From: Rhodospirillaceae bacterium
GTDB lineage: Bacteria; Pseudomonadota; Gammaproteobacteria; Steroidobacterales; Rariloculaceae
Length of the DNA: 64,000 bases
Direction of reading: 5' to 3'
NCBI GenBank assembly: GCA_024638465.1
Contig: JAHEKF010000001.1
Location: 1-64,000 of the forward strand
Shown here: in pieces, positions 43,896 through 51,957 of the stretch
Position numbering within the stretch: the stretch's first letter is position 1
Layout: every line of letters begins with the position of its first letter
Program-made: the position numbers and the translations under genes
Notes under the pieces: generated by a model
Told to the model about the DNA's origin: nothing
What the model saw: only the letters and a program-made list of their open reading frames with translations
The model's database searches: none

Positions 43896-45350
43896 TCAGG
43901 CGTCGGCAGGGAGTTCGAGCGTAATCTCGAGCCCCCCGCCGGTGCGATTTCTCGCTCCAACTGTGCCGCCATGGAGTTCCATCACTCGCGCCGTGATGGC
44001 GAGCCCGATGCCCTGGCCCGCAGTCTTGTGGTCGCGACTTGTATCGGCTCGAAACAGCGGCTCGAATATCCGCTGCAGGTCGTCCTCGGGCACACCCGGT
44101 CCCGAGTCCCTGACGCACAGCGTATGGCGGCCGGCTTTTCGTGTCAGGCGAACCTCGATGGGGCCATCGGCGCCAGCGTACGTCAACGCGTTGCGGACGA
44201 CGTTTTCGACGGCGCTTTTCAGTCCGCGCGCGTCGCCCATAGCCCCGGCTGAGCCGTCTGTATGAAGCGCGATCTCGGCGTCGGGCTGCTCGAAGCGGGC
44301 ATCGTCCACGACTTCCGATACGATCTGCTCGAGGTCGAGCGGTTCCCGTGTGGGCTCCTCCTGCGTACGCAAGCGCGCCAGCGTCATGATCTGGCCGATG
44401 AGATCGTCGAGCCTCTCCGCTTCTTTTTCGATCCGGTCGAGATCGGCTTGCGCCGCTGCACTCGAACGGCGCTGCGCAAGCGCCAGCGCCATGCGCATCC
44501 GCGCCAGAGGCGACCGAAGTTCATGCGATACGTCGCGGAGCAGTGTCTCCTTATCGGTGATCAGCGCCTGGATGCGTTCCGCCATCGCGTCGAAATCTCG
44601 CGCCAGAATTCCGACTTCGTCGGAACGGCTTGTCGACGGTTTGCCGACGCGCGTCTCGAGCAGGCCAGCGGCGAGCGCGCGGCTTGCGCGTTGCAGCCGG
44701 ACGATGGGCGAGGAGATGTAGCGTGCCAGCATTAACGATGTAAGGGCGGCAACGAGGATCGCGATACCAGCGACGGCAACGCGCGTGCCCGGCCAGGTAA
44801 GCAGTCCGAACATGGTGAATAGCGGCGGCGCAAAGACCAGACGGTAGGCTTCGCCATCGGGCGCGATCAGGTCGGGTGCGAGCTGTGCGGGACGCAGGTT
44901 CGGTGGGCGCCTTTCATCGTCGTCATCGTGACCGACGCCGCGGTCGTCGTCGAAACCGCCGTCGGGTCCGTTGCCAGGGCCACCAGCCATGCCGCTGCCC
45001 GGTCCGCCCATGCCGTTACCACGGCCGTCACCGCGTATGCGCAGCAGGCGTCTGATTTCGCGCGGCATCGCGCGACCCAGCAGTTCGTCGCCCTCTTCGT
45101 CGACGATCAGCAGCCCGGGTCCGGACGGGGCTTCGCGGGTGTAGTTTCTGAGCCAGGCTCGCAATGCGCGTTCTCCGCCGGATTCGAGTATCGCGGCAGC
45201 TTCCTGAATAACGGGCTCGCGGCCTTCGATACTCGCCTGGTCGAAGGTCGCCGTCGCCAGTTCGTAACTGACATAGACCGCGGCAACGATCGTGACACCC
45301 ATCGCCAGACCGATGGCGGCGAAGAGCTTCCAGAACAGGCTGAGTTTCAT
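43896..45350 (-). CDS. CpxA-like sensor histidine kinase with Gly/Asp-rich periplasmic loop
   Basis: Membrane kinase of 484 residues. Two membrane helices (LFAAIGLAMGVTIVAAVYVS and near residues 185-205) enclose a periplasmic domain, followed by HAMP. The DHp helix with the phospho-His is DVSHELRSPLARMRMALA, and the ATPase domain has NVVRNAL and AGQGIGLAI. The order is that of CpxA. A stretch of about 40 residues in the sensor domain is almost only Gly, Asp, Asn, Met and Arg (RGNGMGGPGSGMAGGPGN, then DDDRGVGHDDDDERR) and could bind a metal ion. Its ATG overlaps the upstream response-regulator stop by 4 bp. Confidence 0.92.
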   Translation of the reverse strand: MKLSLFWKLFAAIGLAMGVTIVAAVYVSYELATATFDQASIEGREPVIQEAAAILESGGERALRAWLRNYTREAPSGPGLLIVDEEGDELLGRAMPREIRRLLRIRGDGRGNGMGGPGSGMAGGPGNGPDGGFDDDRGVGHDDDDERRPPNLRPAQLAPDLIAPDGEAYRLVFAPPLFTMFGLLTWPGTRVAVAGIAILVAALTSLMLARYISSPIVRLQRASRALAAGLLETRVGKPSTSRSDEVGILARDFDAMAERIQALITDKETLLRDVSHELRSPLARMRMALALAQRRSSAAAQADLDRIEKEAERLDDLIGQIMTLARLRTQEEPTREPLDLEQIVSEVVDDARFEQPDAEIALHTDGSAGAMGDARGLKSAVENVVRNALTYAGADGPIEVRLTRKAGRHTLCVRDSGPGVPEDDLQRIFEPLFRADTSRDHKTAGQGIGLAITARVMELHGGTVGARNRTGGGLEITLELPADA

Positions 45351-46051
45351 GGGTCGTCCTGATCCGGAACGAGAATATAGCCGCTGCCGCGAATGCTCCG
45401 GATCAACGATTGCCCATCGTTGCCGGCGGCGACTTTCTTACGCAGATTGCTGATGTGGGTGTCCAGGCTACGATCGTCGGGCAAAAGCTGTCGCCCGAGC
45501 GCGACGCGCGTCAGGGCTTCCCGCGAAACAACCTCGCCGGCCGAACGCATCAGCGTAACCAGAATCGTGAATTCTGCGTTAGTGAGCTTGAGAAACTCTC
45601 CGTTTTTCGTCGCCTCGCGGCGTTTGACATTGGCCCGAAATGGCCCGGCTTCGACCTCGGGGGATTCCCCGACATGCTCATCGTGCGTGCGGCGCAGGAT
45701 GGCTTTCACGCGCGCGAGCAGCTCGCGCGGATTAAAGGGCTTGGGCAAATAGTCGTCAGCACCCATCTCCAGCCCGACGATACGGTCTACATCGTCACCG
45801 CGGGCGGTCAGCATCAGTACCGGGGTGCGCGAGCCGCCCTCCCTGAGCTGCCTCAGAACGTCAAAGCCCGACAGTCCGGGCAGCATGACATCGAGTAGGA
45901 TGAGGTCGTAATCCTCCTGTTGCGCATGGCGCAGGCCCTGCGTTCCGGTCGCCACGGCCGTGATCGACAGTCCCTCGGGCTGCAGGTACTCGGCCAGCAT
46001 GTCGCTGAGCTCCGTGTCGTCGTCAACGAGAAGTATCGAGTTCGCGGTCAT
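45347..46051 (-). CDS. OmpR-family response regulator (CpxR-like)
   Basis: A 234-residue two-component regulator. The receiver domain has the acidic pocket VDDD near residue 10, the phospho-acceptor Asp54 in LILLDVMLPGLSG and the Lys in DDYLPKPFNPREL. The winged-helix DNA-binding domain follows (LKLTNAEFTILVTLMRSAGE, SLDTHISNLRKK, GSGYILV). The gene is first in the operon with the kinase and diverges from a repeat-protein gene across a 213-bp gap, as cpxR diverges from cpxP in E. coli. Confidence 0.94.
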   Translation of the reverse strand: MTANSILLVDDDTELSDMLAEYLQPEGLSITAVATGTQGLRHAQQEDYDLILLDVMLPGLSGFDVLRQLREGGSRTPVLMLTARGDDVDRIVGLEMGADDYLPKPFNPRELLARVKAILRRTHDEHVGESPEVEAGPFRANVKRREATKNGEFLKLTNAEFTILVTLMRSAGEVVSREALTRVALGRQLLPDDRSLDTHISNLRKKVAAGNDGQSLIRSIRGSGYILVPDQDDP

Positions 46052-46118
46052 CGCCTTTCCTCAAGCGTTACGAACTTGCCACATCGCAGCCCGGATACCT
46101 AGACCCGCAGCCGCCAGC

Positions 46119-46133
46119 TTGAGAAAAGTTGAG
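46119..46133. promoter_or_regulatory. Direct-repeat site in the regulator/repeat-protein gap
   Basis: TTGAG occurs twice, 10 bp apart (46119-46123 and 46129-46133), separated by AAAAG. One helical turn between direct half-sites is the spacing used by OmpR-family regulators, and the gap lies between such a regulator and its likely target. The match to the E. coli Cpx box (GTAAA repeats) is absent, so this is tentative. Confidence 0.3.
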
Positions 46134-46264
46134 GCACACGAGCGCCGCGAGACGTTCAGCGCCTTTGAACATAAGGTGTTGTCGGCAATCCGGCGTCAAC
46201 GCTTTTGCTGCCGACTCGTTTTAGCGGATACAGGATGTCATGGACATTGTCACGGAGACGAATA

Positions 46265-46612
46265 ATGAGACACACGAAACTATGGCTTGGCGCTGCCTTG
46301 TTCTGTATGAGCAGCATGGCGATCGCGCAGGATGCCGGTGATCGGATCGAGAACCGGGCGGACAGGAGTGGTGACCGGATCGAGCAGCGGCTCGATCGCC
46401 GCGGCGATGTAATCGACAAGCGTTTCGATGCGCGTTCCGATCGCGCGGCCGATGCGGGTCGCGATGGACTCGCCCGCCGGCTCGATCGGCATGGCGATCA
46501 GGTCGACCGCCGGCTCGATCGACGAGGCTCGCACATCGACAGAAAGCTGGACCGGCGCGGCGCGCGCGCGGACCGGCGTATCGATCGCCGCCGTGCAGCC
46601 AACGCGAACTAG
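46265..46612 (+). CDS. Secreted Asp/Arg-rich protein with 11-residue repeats
   Basis: The start is ATG 46265 behind GGAG. A Sec leader (LWLGAALFCMSSMAIA) is followed by about 95 residues almost wholly built from Asp, Arg, Gly, Ile and Leu. Units of 11 repeat: DRIENRADRSG, DRIEQRLDRRG, DVIDKRFDARS, then after one irregular stretch DQVDRRLDRRG, SHIDRKLDRRG, ARADRRIDRRR. Such hendecads form extended amphipathic helices. No known family was recognised. It occupies the position of cpxP relative to the two-component genes, and may sense or buffer an envelope stress. A good intrinsic terminator follows. Confidence 0.75.
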   Translation: MRHTKLWLGAALFCMSSMAIAQDAGDRIENRADRSGDRIEQRLDRRGDVIDKRFDARSDRAADAGRDGLARRLDRHGDQVDRRLDRRGSHIDRKLDRRGARADRRIDRRRAANAN

Positions 46613-46663
46613 GCGTGACGGTCCATGGGCGCGCTATCGCCAGCACCCATGGAGAAAGACGAT

Positions 46664-46689
46664 AAAGCGGCCGGTTGGCCGCTTTTTTT
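46664..46689 (+). terminator. Rho-independent terminator after the repeat-protein gene
   Basis: The stem AAAGCGGCC/GGCCGCTTT with loop GGTT is followed by further T residues, the textbook intrinsic terminator. It lies about 50 bp after the repeat-protein stop and may also shield the convergent TPR gene. Confidence 0.88.
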
Positions 46690-47830
46690 ATTCCGGCATG
46701 AAGTAGCGGTATTGGTGTGTAAACCTGACTCGAGCCGTGGCTACGGGGGCGCCGTTCGCCAGACGCGGCCGAAAATAGGTCTCGCGAAGGCGGCGCCGGT
46801 AACTGGCCTCCATGAGGTCGGCGGGAAGCGCCTCAACGATTTCTACGAATCGGGCCCTGCCGTTCGCCGAGATCTCGAATTGGGCCGTGATTGCTCCCCA
46901 GGCATAGTCGTCAATGCTGTCGCTCAGATCGACCGGAGATGGCGGCGGTACGAAGTTGATCGCGACAGGGGCAGCGAATAGCGCGTCTGCCGCCGCGGGG
47001 TCACCGTCAGCGAGCGCTGCGTAGGCTTCGCCGTAGAGCGCCAGAGCCGATTCTTCCCGTCCGGAGGTCAGTTCCCAATCACCGATGACCGCGAGCGAAA
47101 GCGCGCGTTCCATTGCTGGAATTTCGACGCCGCTCTGGAGAATCTCTGCAATACGCCTGCGGGCGAAACCCGAATCTCCGGACAGGATGTCGTAACGCAG
47201 TAAAGCGCGAAGAGGCTCCAGCAATTCAGGTGCCCCGTCCCCGTAGTGCGTCTCGAGAACATCCAGAGCGTTTTCGTACTGGTCGCGGGCTCGCGCGCGC
47301 ATTCGCGATGCTTCGAAGTACTGTGCGAGTTCATAGCGAAATGGCACGATCTCCAGAGAGTCTGCGCCGTGCCGGCGAAGGCCGAGCTCGAGCAGACGCC
47401 GCTGAATTTCCTGTGCGCTTCGCGTATCGCCGGCTGTTTCGTAGACGTGGCCCATCTCGCGAAGGATGATCACTTGATCGGGATTGAACAGCCCGAAATT
47501 GCGCTGACTGATGTGCTGGGCATGTTCGAGGACGGTTATCGCCTCGGGATATTGGCCGTCCCGCCGGTATACGTCGGCGAGATTCAGGTATGGATCGATT
47601 AGAAGCGGCGAGAATTCTCCATCCGCATCGACGAGATTCTCTATGCCGCGCAGATAGGTATCGGCGGCACTGTCGTACTCGGATAGTTCAGTCTGAACGG
47701 CACCGAGCGCGAACAGGGAGTTCGGGTCCCCGGGATCATCTTCAGATTCGCCGCTCTGGGTCCGGCCGGGCGAAGCGGAAACGCTTAAAGACAAGCCAAG
47801 CGTTGCGACGAGAGCCGTTTTAAGCCTAAT
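46688..47830 (-). CDS. TPR protein with TonB-like C-terminal domain (second of a pair)
   Basis: Periplasmic protein of about 381 residues: a signal-like leader (RLKTALVATLGLSLSVSA), TPR-like helical repeats across about 50-260, and a C-terminal TonB-like domain (ITAQFEISANGRARFVEIVE, YFRPRLANGAPVATARVRF). The true start is unclear. No ATG, GTG or TTG lies in the right place; ATT at 47830 or CTG at 47836 would place the leader correctly. Both lie inside the final codons of the upstream gene, so translational coupling with a rare start codon is inferred. It is a paralogue of its neighbour. Confidence 0.78.
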   Translation of the reverse strand: MRLKTALVATLGLSLSVSASPGRTQSGESEDDPGDPNSLFALGAVQTELSEYDSAADTYLRGIENLVDADGEFSPLLIDPYLNLADVYRRDGQYPEAITVLEHAQHISQRNFGLFNPDQVIILREMGHVYETAGDTRSAQEIQRRLLELGLRRHGADSLEIVPFRYELAQYFEASRMRARARDQYENALDVLETHYGDGAPELLEPLRALLRYDILSGDSGFARRRIAEILQSGVEIPAMERALSLAVIGDWELTSGREESALALYGEAYAALADGDPAAADALFAAPVAINFVPPPSPVDLSDSIDDYAWGAITAQFEISANGRARFVEIVEALPADLMEASYRRRLRETYFRPRLANGAPVATARVRFTHQYRYFMPE

Positions 47831-49328
47831 CGTCAGAATCGGGCGGCAGATAGTAGAAGGTAAAGTTTCTGGCGTGGCCTTCCGACGCAACGATCTCGCC
47901 GTCGACCATTCGCGGCCGGAACCTCGACCGGTTGATCGCGCGTGCCGTGGAATCGTCCTTGAGTCCGGGCGGAACCGATTCGACGACTCTGACGTTGCTT
48001 GTTCGTCCCGACGCTTCCACGTCGAACATAACCAGTACATTGCCAGGCAATACGCCTGGCTCACTCGAGTTCTGGATACCGCGATTGCTGGGATTCTCAC
48101 GCAGTACATAGTCCGGTTCGTTGAACCATTCGTAGCGGAACCGATCGCCGTTCTCGACTTCGCCGAGTTGCGCCCACGCGCGTCGGTACTCGTCACCGGT
48201 AGGGCCGACTTTGCTGAAGGCGGTATTCCAGTCGCCGATATCGACGAGCAGTTCCGCGATCGTCAGTTTGTCGGGCTGCTCCTGCTCTTCAGCAATCTCG
48301 AGCGCACGCCGCAGTGCGCTGATGCCTCGACCTTCGGGATACTTCTGCACCCGAAAGCTGTTGCCGGTTTCACGTAGCGCACGAATCATCGCGGGGCTCG
48401 ATTCCATTCCGTGGTCGCGAATTATGCCCATCGCGCGCGAGTACTGATCGCGCTCTTCCTGAAACCGATAAGCGGAGCGAAGCCAACGCGCGAATTTGTA
48501 GATTGCCGGCAGAATTTCCATCGAGTCGGCGCCGTAAATGCGCTCTCGAAGCTGGAGCGCGTCGACCTGGAGCCGGTCAGCTTCCTCGTAGCGTTGCATC
48601 TCGAGCATGACATTCGACATATGGTCGAGAATGTCGATCTGCTCTTCGTTCATCAGGCCGTACACGCGGCGATTGACGGTACGCGCTTCTTCGAAGATCG
48701 AGAGCGCCTGCATCGGGTTGCCGCGCTGGTAGTAGTTGATACCGAGCCCGACAAGCGGATTGATGACCGCATCGCTGTAGGTTCCGTCGACGGCGCGGAT
48801 CGTCTCGATAGCGCGGACGAAGTTCGCTTCGGATTCCTCGTAGAGTCTGACGCGCCGCTGCAATATCGCGAGGTTGCTGAGCACGATACCCAGGTCGATG
48901 CTCTCCCCGCGCTCCTCCTCGGTCATCTCGACAATGCGCTCCGCGACGACCACGGCCTCGTCGTACAGCTCCTGATCGATCAGATCGCCGAGCGTGATCT
49001 CCGTTTCGAGGCGCGCAGCGGCGTTCAGAGCCGCTTCTCCCGCGGCCAGCGTTTCTTCGTCGAGTTCCTCGGCATCGAGCGACTCTGCCGAAATCTCCCG
49101 CCGTGATGCTTCCTGCTCCGTCTCGACGGCTTCGATGCCGATAGACAGCTCGGATTCCATATTGCGCGGTCCCGGCGATACGACCGGAATATCGGGTCCC
49201 ACCGTCTCTCCGGGCTCCTGGGCCAGGCTGAACGGGGCACTTGCGACGAGCGTAATTCCGCACAAGAACGGGAGTTCTCGGACGCTGCGCTGGCGTTTCA
49301 CTTTAGGACTCTCGTGAGTCATTTTCAC
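47826..49328 (-). CDS. TPR protein with TonB-like C-terminal domain (first of a pair)
   Basis: Secreted or envelope protein of 500 residues. It starts at GTG 49328 or ATG 49322, followed by a signal segment (LPFLCGITLVASAPFSLAQ). An acidic, alanine/glutamate-rich region and TPR repeats (SNLAILQRRVRLYEESEANF, NPLVGLGINYYQRGNPMQAL) fill about 100-370. A TonB C-terminal fold ends it (VLVMFDVEASGRTSNVRVVE, AINRSRFRPRMVDGE). It lacks the membrane anchor and proline linker of true TonB. The role is unknown; it may link periplasmic partners to outer-membrane receptors. Confidence 0.85.
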   Translation of the reverse strand: MKMTHESPKVKRQRSVRELPFLCGITLVASAPFSLAQEPGETVGPDIPVVSPGPRNMESELSIGIEAVETEQEASRREISAESLDAEELDEETLAAGEAALNAAARLETEITLGDLIDQELYDEAVVVAERIVEMTEEERGESIDLGIVLSNLAILQRRVRLYEESEANFVRAIETIRAVDGTYSDAVINPLVGLGINYYQRGNPMQALSIFEEARTVNRRVYGLMNEEQIDILDHMSNVMLEMQRYEEADRLQVDALQLRERIYGADSMEILPAIYKFARWLRSAYRFQEERDQYSRAMGIIRDHGMESSPAMIRALRETGNSFRVQKYPEGRGISALRRALEIAEEQEQPDKLTIAELLVDIGDWNTAFSKVGPTGDEYRRAWAQLGEVENGDRFRYEWFNEPDYVLRENPSNRGIQNSSEPGVLPGNVLVMFDVEASGRTSNVRVVESVPPGLKDDSTARAINRSRFRPRMVDGEIVASEGHARNFTFYYLPPDSDD

Positions 49329-49494
49329 TCATTCTAACCAAATTGCATGGCAGCCGCTGCCGATTACGGTCCTGTAAAGCACTGGGACCCTGGTTTCCTT
49401 CCCCGGGTTCCGGCGGATTGCGCGTCGAGACGCTTGAGGCGTGTCGTGTCGCGTCTATAATGGCGCGCGGACCCGGAAAGGCGATAATGAGACC

Positions 49495-49974
49495 ATGAGC
49501 ATCGCAACGACAGTCGGCGATGCCCTCGCGTTCGAGGAAGTCGACTTCAAAATCCTGCGCCACGCGGTCGTGTCGAATCCGCGTGAACTGGCGAAAAAAG
49601 CCGGAATCTCGCTCGACAGGCTTGCGAAAGCCGTCTTGTTGAAGGACTCGTTCGGCTATCTTCTGGCCGTCATGCCTGCGACCCGCGATCCCGATCTCGA
49701 TGTCCTGCGTGCGGAAACCCACCGCAAGCTGACGGTCGCCGGAGAGGAGGATCTCGATGAGCTGTTCTGCGACTGCGTGATCGGATCGGTTCCGCCGATC
49801 GGTCCCTGGTATCGCGTTCCTACGATCGTCGATTCGAAGCTCAAGGAGCAGCCCGACGTCTACTTCGAAGCCGGCGATGACGATTCGCTGGTTCACGTCA
49901 CCGAAACGAGCTTCGAGCGGCTTCTGGACGGCGCCGAGTACCTCGAGTTCTCACGCCGGGCTTCGTTGGCGTAA
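49495..49974 (+). CDS. YbaK/EbsC-family aminoacyl-tRNA deacylase-like protein
   Basis: A 159-residue cytoplasmic protein of the YbaK/ProX editing fold, whose members clear mischarged aminoacyl-tRNA. The fold is marked by FKILRHAVVSNPRELAKKAG, the conserved Lys in RLAKAVLLKDSFGYLLAV and the closing IGSVPPIGPWYRVPTIVD with GDDDSLVHVT. Subfamily and amino acid are not settled by sight. The start is ATG 49495; the 18 upstream in-frame codons have no support. The 165 bp after it, before the oxidoreductase operon, show no gene. Confidence 0.86.
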   Translation: MSIATTVGDALAFEEVDFKILRHAVVSNPRELAKKAGISLDRLAKAVLLKDSFGYLLAVMPATRDPDLDVLRAETHRKLTVAGEEDLDELFCDCVIGSVPPIGPWYRVPTIVDSKLKEQPDVYFEAGDDDSLVHVTETSFERLLDGAEYLEFSRRASLA

Positions 49975-50139
49975 AAGCAACAGGAATCGATCGATGTCAA
50001 GCTGGCAACGGCGTCCTGTTCCTGTTTCAAGATCGGGGATTCGGAGGTATCCTTCGCCCCGAATACAACAAGCCCCCAGAAAAGTTCCCCCCTCGAGCAA
50101 CAAAGCAACACCGTCGGGAAGCGAGCCGGAGCCGCATTA

Positions 50140-51957
50140 ATGGAACCCACCAAGACGACAGGTACCGAGTATTTCCACAGGGTTGTCGACTGCCAATGGG
50201 CATGCCCCGCCCATACCGACGTGCCCGAGTACATACGCCTGATCGCTCAGGGCCGATTCTCGGATGCCTACATGCTCAATCGGGGTTCGAACGTATTCCC
50301 GGGAATACTTGGCCGCGTCTGCGACCGTCCCTGCGAGCCGGCCTGTCGTCGCGGCCGTGTCGAGGACAAGGCGGTCGCGATCTGCCGATTGAAGCGCGTC
50401 GCGTCCGATAATCGCGACGATATCACCGACCGGCTGCCTACTGCGCCAGAGAAAAAGAACGGTAAACGCGTCGCACTAGTCGGTGCAGGCTGTGCATCTC
50501 TGGCCGTCGTCAACGATCTCATGCCGCTGGGTTACGAGTGTGTTATCCACGAAGCGCTGGACAAGCCCGGCGGACTCATGTGGACGAATATTCCCTCGTT
50601 CCGCCTGCCCGCGAGCATTCTCGAAGAAGAGATGAACTACATCATCGACATGGGTGCGGACCTCAGGCTCAACTCGCCGGTTAACAGCCTGAAAGAGCTG
50701 CTCGACGAGGGCTATGACGCGGTCTTCGTCGGTACGGGCGCCCCCAAGGGGAAGAACCTGCAGATTCCCGGTCGCGACGACAGCGACCGGATTCATGTCG
50801 GCATTCAATGGCTCGAGTCCGTCGCTTTCGACCACGTCGACAGCATCGGCGAGAATGTCTTGATAATCGGCGTCGGCAACACGGCCATGGATTGCTGCCG
50901 TACGTCGCTGCGTCTCGGCGCGAAAGACGTCAAGGTCATGGCGCGAAAGCCGCGCAACTTCTTCAAGGCATCCGATTGGGAGCTCGAGGACGCCGAGGAA
51001 GAGCGCGTCGAGATCGTCGTTAACCATTCGCCGAAAGAGTTCGTGATTGAAAACGGCAAGCTGGTCGGGATGAACTTCGAGAAGATGGAGTACGACATCG
51101 ACGACAACGGCCGCATTATCGAGCAACGTGTCGTCGGGGAAAAATTCTTTCCGGCTGACGACGTTGTGCTCGCTATCGGTCAGGACAATGCCTTCCCCTG
51201 GGTCGAGCGAGACATAGGCATCGAATTCGATCAGTGGGAAGTGCCGGTCGTCGACGAGAGCACGTTCGAGTCGACTCTGCCGGGCGTGTTTTTCGGCGGT
51301 GACGCGGCTTTCGGCCCGAAAAACATCATTTGGGCCGTCGAGCACGGCCATCAGGCGGCGATCTCCATTCACAAATACTGTCAGGGGCAGGACATGAAGC
51401 AGCGCCTGCCGCGCGGCGTCACTCTGCAGAGCGCCAAGATGGGCATGCACGAATGGAGCTATAGCAACGACTTCGATCCGTCAGCCCGGCGGCTCATGCC
51501 GAGTGTCGATCTCGCTGAGCGCTTCAATAAACTCAATATCGAAGTCGAACTCGGCTTCACCGCAGAGCAGGCTGCACAGGAAGTGGAGCGCTGCCTGAAT
51601 TGCGACCTGCAGACGGTTTTTTTCGCCGACCTTTGCATCGAGTGTGATGCCTGCATCGATATCTGCCCGGTCGATTGTCTGACGATCGCAGAAAACGCAC
51701 CGGAAGAGGAGCTGAAGAAAAATCTGAAGTCTCCGTTTCTCAATGAAGATCAGCCGCTCTATGTATCGGCGCCATTGAAGCAGACCGGGCGCGCGATGAT
51801 TAAGGATGAAAATCTTTGCGTTCACTGCGGCTTATGTGCGGAGCGCTGTCCGACCGCCGCGTGGGACATGCAGAAATCGAAGGTTGAAATCCCTTATGCC
51901 ATCGATGAGATGGCCCAGGACGAGGCACGATGTCTGGAAGATCGAAAAGCAGGGTAA
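50140..51957 (+). CDS. FAD/Fe-S NAD(P) oxidoreductase subunit of a 2-oxoacid oxidoreductase
   Basis: A 605-residue GltD-like flavoprotein with ferredoxin domains. The N-terminal cysteines (QWACPAHTDVPEY, GRVCDRPCEPACRRGRV) bind [4Fe-4S]. Two Rossmann motifs follow: VALVGAGCASLAVV for FAD near residue 110 and VLIIGVGNTAMDCC for NAD(P)H near 242. The C-terminus has a two-cluster ferredoxin (CIECDACIDICPVDC and CVHCGLCAERCP). It overlaps the alpha-subunit gene by 28 bp. It resembles the third subunit of the 2-oxoglutarate:NADP oxidoreductase described from Azoarcus/Thauera. It would link ferredoxin-level electrons to NAD(P). Confidence 0.88.
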   Translation: MEPTKTTGTEYFHRVVDCQWACPAHTDVPEYIRLIAQGRFSDAYMLNRGSNVFPGILGRVCDRPCEPACRRGRVEDKAVAICRLKRVASDNRDDITDRLPTAPEKKNGKRVALVGAGCASLAVVNDLMPLGYECVIHEALDKPGGLMWTNIPSFRLPASILEEEMNYIIDMGADLRLNSPVNSLKELLDEGYDAVFVGTGAPKGKNLQIPGRDDSDRIHVGIQWLESVAFDHVDSIGENVLIIGVGNTAMDCCRTSLRLGAKDVKVMARKPRNFFKASDWELEDAEEERVEIVVNHSPKEFVIENGKLVGMNFEKMEYDIDDNGRIIEQRVVGEKFFPADDVVLAIGQDNAFPWVERDIGIEFDQWEVPVVDESTFESTLPGVFFGGDAAFGPKNIIWAVEHGHQAAISIHKYCQGQDMKQRLPRGVTLQSAKMGMHEWSYSNDFDPSARRLMPSVDLAERFNKLNIEVELGFTAEQAAQEVERCLNCDLQTVFFADLCIECDACIDICPVDCLTIAENAPEEELKKNLKSPFLNEDQPLYVSAPLKQTGRAMIKDENLCVHCGLCAERCPTAAWDMQKSKVEIPYAIDEMAQDEARCLEDRKAG

